This document shows positions 31,857-34,336 of a DNA stretch of 34,336 nt, one piece after another. The translations under genes and the position numbers were made by a program. This DNA is from Eubacterium sp. GTDB lineage: Bacteria; Bacillota; Clostridia; Oscillospirales; Acutalibacteraceae. The notes beneath the pieces are model-generated. The model was given only the letters and a program-made list of their open reading frames with translations, had not been told where the DNA came from and searched no databases. The DNA lies in NCBI GenBank assembly GCA_015655975.1, contig DVEP01000033.1, positions 1 through 34,336 on the forward strand, in the 5' to 3' direction. The first letter of the stretch is position 1. Each line of letters starts with the position of its first letter.

Positions 31857-32378
31857 ATGGATTTTGCAATTCTTGATATTACAACGCCTCTCGGTTTTAG
31901 TTTGCGACTTTTGGTTGCGATTGTTTTAGGCTTGATTATAGGTCTTGAACGACAGTGGACAAACCATCAGGCAGGAATACTTACAAATGTCATTGTTTGC
32001 GTGGGCGCATTTGCCTACTCGGGCTTTTCTTACCTTGTAAACCCCGAAACAAGCGATGTTACCCGTATTGCGTCAAATGTCGTTACAGGTATCGGTTTTT
32101 TGGGCGCAGGCGTAATATTAAGAGACGGCACAAACATTCGCGGATTGAACACTGCCGCAACAGTTTGGGCAAGCGGTGCAGTCGGAATTTTGTGTTGTGT
32201 TGACAATTTGCTGTATGCAATTATTGTCGCTGTTTCCATTGTTATTATGCACCTTTTACTGCACCCTCTTTCTTCTTTTGTAAACAAAAAACGCAAACCG
32301 CGCCACAGCAGGCACAGGGACAAAGCGCGTGAACACGAACGGATGAAAGAAAAAGAGTTGGAAATTGACACCGATTAG
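31857..32378 (+). CDS. MgtC/SapB family membrane protein
   Basis: A 173-aa protein with four hydrophobic segments. The family signature is visible: RLLVAIVLGLIIGLERQW, NVIVCVGAFAYSG, RIASNVVTGIGFLGAGVIL and LNTAATVWASGAVGILC. The C-terminal 25 residues are strongly basic and acidic (KKRKPRHSRHRDKAREHER). The family is linked to magnesium limitation and to modulation of ATP synthase or transporters in pathogens. Most Firmicutes members are uncharacterised. The gene starts 4 bp after the prfB stop and should be co-transcribed; a functional link with release factor 2 is not evident. Confidence 0.92.
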   Translation: MDFAILDITTPLGFSLRLLVAIVLGLIIGLERQWTNHQAGILTNVIVCVGAFAYSGFSYLVNPETSDVTRIASNVVTGIGFLGAGVILRDGTNIRGLNTAATVWASGAVGILCCVDNLLYAIIVAVSIVIMHLLLHPLSSFVNKKRKPRHSRHRDKAREHERMKEKELEIDTD

Positions 32379-32439
32379 CGTTTTTTAAAACGAATAAATT
32401 TTTCAAAACGAATAAAATAAAACAAAATAATACAAAACA

Positions 32440-32535
32440 CAAACTGCCACCGGGTAGTAAATGCAAAAAAGCATTTGTAAGCATATCGATAGGTCTTTGA
32501 AGATATGTTTCAAATGCTTTATTTTTTTAAAGGAG
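32440..32535 (+). promoter_or_regulatory. Attenuator-like leader of pnuC, candidate NAD+-type riboswitch
   Basis: Two exclusive folds are visible. AAATGC (32459-32464) can pair with GCATTT (32471-32476) around an A6 loop. Alternatively GCATTTG (32471-32477) pairs with CAAATGC (32511-32517), enclosing CATATC/GATATG (32482-32507), and is followed by TTTATTTTTTT (32518-32528), a terminator. The sequence GCCACCGGGTAGTAAATGC precedes the switch. AAAGGAG of pnuC follows directly. PnuC genes in Firmicutes are known to be controlled by the NAD+-II (pnuC motif) riboswitch; whether this leader matches that consensus could not be checked. Confidence 0.65.
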
Positions 32536-32544
32536 ATTTTTATT

Positions 32545-33258
32545 ATGGTAAAAAAAGTTATGAAATATTTAAATTGTTTTTCTATTATTGATATATCAAT
32601 ATGGTGTTGCTCGGCACTTGCAATAATTGCGTCTTTTTTAATATTCGATAAAGAAAGTTATATAACGCTTTTTGCGTCTTTAACAGGAATAACTTCGCTC
32701 ATTTTTTGCGCAAAAGGCAACCCTTTCGGTCAGTTTCTGATGGTTATTTTCAGCGTATTATACGGAATTATATCTTTTTCATTTTCATACTACGGAGAAA
32801 TGATTACCTACGTGGGAATGACTATGCCGATGGCTGTTTTTTCCTTAATATCCTGGCTTAAAAACCCAAACGACAAAAACTCGTCGGAAGTAAAAGTAAA
32901 CATTTTGAAAAAAAGCGAATATGTTTTTATGCTGTTTTTGGCAGCGATAATCACGCTTATTTTCTATTTTATTTTAACATATTTTAACACGGCAAACATA
33001 ATTCCGAGCACTATTTCGGTTGCAACAAGTTTTATTGCCGTTTATTTAACCTTCAGAAGAAGTAAATTTTTCACATTGGCATACGCTCTAAACGACATTG
33101 TACTTGTTGTACTGTGGGTTTCGGCAAGTTTCAGCAACACAAAATACATATCTGTGGTTGTTTGCTTTGCTGCATTTTTAATCAGCGATTTATACGGTTT
33201 TATATGCTGGAGAAAAATGGAAAAAAGACAGGCGCAGGAAATAAACACTCAAAAATAG
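32545..33258 (+). CDS. pnuC: Nicotinamide riboside transporter PnuC
   Basis: Imports nicotinamide riboside (or a related vitamin) by facilitated diffusion for NAD synthesis. The 237-aa protein has about seven hydrophobic segments and family stretches such as CAKGNPFGQFLMVIFSVLYG near the middle and the C-terminal LAYALNDIVLVVLWV and ISDLYGFICWRKM. ATG 32545 is chosen because AAAGGAG lies ten bases upstream and the conserved fold begins there; an upstream ATG at 32461 lies inside the leader hairpin. It is a single gene behind an attenuator. Substrate choice (riboside or thiamine in the PnuT variant) is not certain. Confidence 0.9.
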   Translation: MVKKVMKYLNCFSIIDISIWCCSALAIIASFLIFDKESYITLFASLTGITSLIFCAKGNPFGQFLMVIFSVLYGIISFSFSYYGEMITYVGMTMPMAVFSLISWLKNPNDKNSSEVKVNILKKSEYVFMLFLAAIITLIFYFILTYFNTANIIPSTISVATSFIAVYLTFRRSKFFTLAYALNDIVLVVLWVSASFSNTKYISVVVCFAAFLISDLYGFICWRKMEKRQAQEINTQK

Positions 33259-33342
33259 TTTTTTTATTTTTTTCCACTCATCAAAAAACGGTTTTTGCAA
33301 AAAATAATGCAAGGCAGAAACTTTTTTATGAGGAGGATAAAA

Positions 33343-34206
33343 ATGAAAAAAATAGTAGCGTTATTGTTTGCAATTTCAATATTTTTCACATCTTGTTCAG
33401 CAGGAAATGACGAGCCGAGAGAAACTACAAAAACAACGCAAACTCAAAAAACAACCGTGGGCGAACCTACTTCACCCGACTACACAACAAAACCGAACGC
33501 AGACAATATGACGGCAGATTTCGGTAAATATTCAAGAGAAAAAGTGATTTGGGGACCGGGAAACACTGTTGAACACGAAAGACCGTCTGCACCCGTCGAA
33601 CTCGACGCAAAATACAAAGATTTGGACGGAAACTTTATATTGGAAGACGAAAAAACCGTTTGCCTGACTTTTGACGAGGGTTACGAAAACGGTTTCACTC
33701 CGCAAATTCTTGATACGCTTAAAGAAAAAAATGTCAAAGCAATTTTCTTTGTAACCTACGATTTTGCAAGAGACAACCCCGACATTATTAAACGAATGAT
33801 AGATGAAGGACACGCCGTCGGCAACCACACTTACAGACACTATACAATGGACGAGGTTGAACTTTCCGTTGCAGAAGAAGAAATATCGTATCTGCACAAC
33901 TATATGAAAGAAAAGTACAACTATGAAATGAAATATTTCAGATTTCCGAAAGGCGAATTTTCAGAGCAAACTCTGTATTTAGCAAAAACTATGGGCTATA
34001 AAAGTGTTTTTTGGTCATTTGCGTACGCCGACTGGGACACTGAAAAACAGCCGAGTAAACAGACTGCTCTTGATTCGATAATGTCGTCTTTGCACAACGG
34101 AGAAATAATTTTGCTGCACGCCGTTTCATCGGCAAATGCAGATGTTTTGCCGACTGTTATAGACGAAATTCACAAGCAAGGCTACAAATTTACAATAAAT
34201 ATCTAA
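33343..34206 (+). CDS. Polysaccharide deacetylase lipoprotein (PdaA-like)
   Basis: A 287-aa secreted, membrane-anchored NodB-fold deacetylase. The N-terminus has a lipoprotein signal, MKKIVALLFAISIFFTSC, with the lipobox cysteine at about residue 18, followed by a Thr-rich linker. The catalytic domain carries LTFDEGYENGF (motif 1, with DE in place of DD), GNHTYRH (metal-binding His pair), RFPKGEFSE and LLHAV. TFDEGYENG is characteristic of PdaA, the enzyme that deacetylates N-acetylmuramic acid on the way to spore-cortex muramic lactam. A sporulation or peptidoglycan role is likely but substrate is inferred. The start at 33343 is fixed by GAGGAGG and the signal peptide. Confidence 0.9.
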   Translation: MKKIVALLFAISIFFTSCSAGNDEPRETTKTTQTQKTTVGEPTSPDYTTKPNADNMTADFGKYSREKVIWGPGNTVEHERPSAPVELDAKYKDLDGNFILEDEKTVCLTFDEGYENGFTPQILDTLKEKNVKAIFFVTYDFARDNPDIIKRMIDEGHAVGNHTYRHYTMDEVELSVAEEEISYLHNYMKEKYNYEMKYFRFPKGEFSEQTLYLAKTMGYKSVFWSFAYADWDTEKQPSKQTALDSIMSSLHNGEIILLHAVSSANADVLPTVIDEIHKQGYKFTINI

Positions 34207-34235
34207 AAAATTATAAATTACAGAATACCGTATGA

Positions 34236-34310
34236 GTCAAGACCTCCGGCTAAGCCGGAGGCTTGATTAAGCCCTAGAAGGGCTTTTTACAGACATAACC
34301 CCTAAAGGGG
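34236..34310 (+). repeat. Three tandem hairpins at the window edge
   Basis: First, TCAAG-(A)-CCTCCGGCT with AGCCGGAGG-CTTGA (34237-34266), about 14 bp with one bulge. Second, AAGCCCT/AGGGCTT (34269-34285) followed by TTT, a terminator-like hairpin. Third, CCCCT/AGGGG (34299-34310). The first or second may terminate the deacetylase gene. Strong, closely packed, GC-rich hairpins in AT-rich DNA also resemble the subterminal hairpins of IS200/IS605-type elements; the rest lies beyond the window. Confidence 0.6.
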
Positions 34311-34336
34311 CACTGAAAAGTTTGCCGACCGCATTG

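Noticed and set aside
32387..32416. Direct repeat AAAACGAATAAA (32387 and 32405) after the MgtC-family gene
   Set aside because: It is short, AT-rich and two copies only, most likely a local slippage duplication.
1..34336. CRISPR array
   Set aside because: No regularly spaced repeats of 23-40 bp were seen. The GTTG repeats at element ends are pairs only 11 bp apart.

Overview
The window looks like the chromosome of a low-GC Gram-positive anaerobe of the class Clostridia, probably an Oscillospiraceae/Ruminococcaceae-like gut bacterium. The reasons are AT-rich intergenic DNA with textbook TTGACA-17-TATAAT promoters, strong AGGAGG ribosome sites, meso-diaminopimelate dehydrogenase, LrgA/LrgB, a HrcA-type CIRCE operator, a prokaryotic RING/DUF2628 protein, and mobile-element genes (TnpV, MobV, Tn916-type integrase) typical of that group. 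The species cannot be named from sequence alone.

Mobile region, 1-12132. The 3' end of guaA is an integration site. A 14-bp core (the last guaA codons plus the stop) occurs at 12119-12132 and again at 1516-1529. It bounds a 10.6-kb integrative mobilizable element. From the guaA side the element carries a divergent XRE regulator, then one long leftward operon: excisionase-like protein, tyrosine integrase, ribbon-helix-helix mobilization protein, a 48-aa micro-ORF and an AAA ATPase. A hairpin-rich presumptive oriT follows, then a MobV relaxase and TnpV. The cargo is a restriction-modification operon: small XRE/C-type regulator, fused m5C+m6A methyltransferase, HNH endonuclease and an unknown two-TM protein. 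Beyond the left core, bases 1-1515 look like the guaA-proximal end of a second, related element. They have the same terminator, the same pair of GTTG repeats 11 bp apart and the same distance to the core, but a two-component system in place of the XRE gene. This suggests a tandem array.

Core region A, 12120-18341. guaA has lost the catalytic centre of its glutaminase domain. It is followed by ddh (D,L-diaminopimelate synthesis), lrgAB, purA, and a MerR-type regulator with membrane segments and a zinc ribbon. guaA and purA both act on IMP.

Core region B, 18426-26255. This holds a GH36 alpha-galactosidase, a sodium:neurotransmitter-symporter-type transporter followed by a DUF1846 protein, an iron-sulfur-flavoprotein-like reductase, and htpG under a CIRCE operator.

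Core region C, 26371-34336. A tightly overlapping leftward operon (RING/DUF2628, galU, ThyX-like protein, CAAX-type membrane protease, tadA) starts from a promoter with a large palindromic operator. Rightward lie prfB (no programmed frameshift) with an MgtC-family gene, pnuC behind an attenuator-like leader, and a PdaA-like lipoprotein deacetylase. The window ends in three tandem hairpins that may be the edge of another mobile element. No tRNA, rRNA or CRISPR array was seen.
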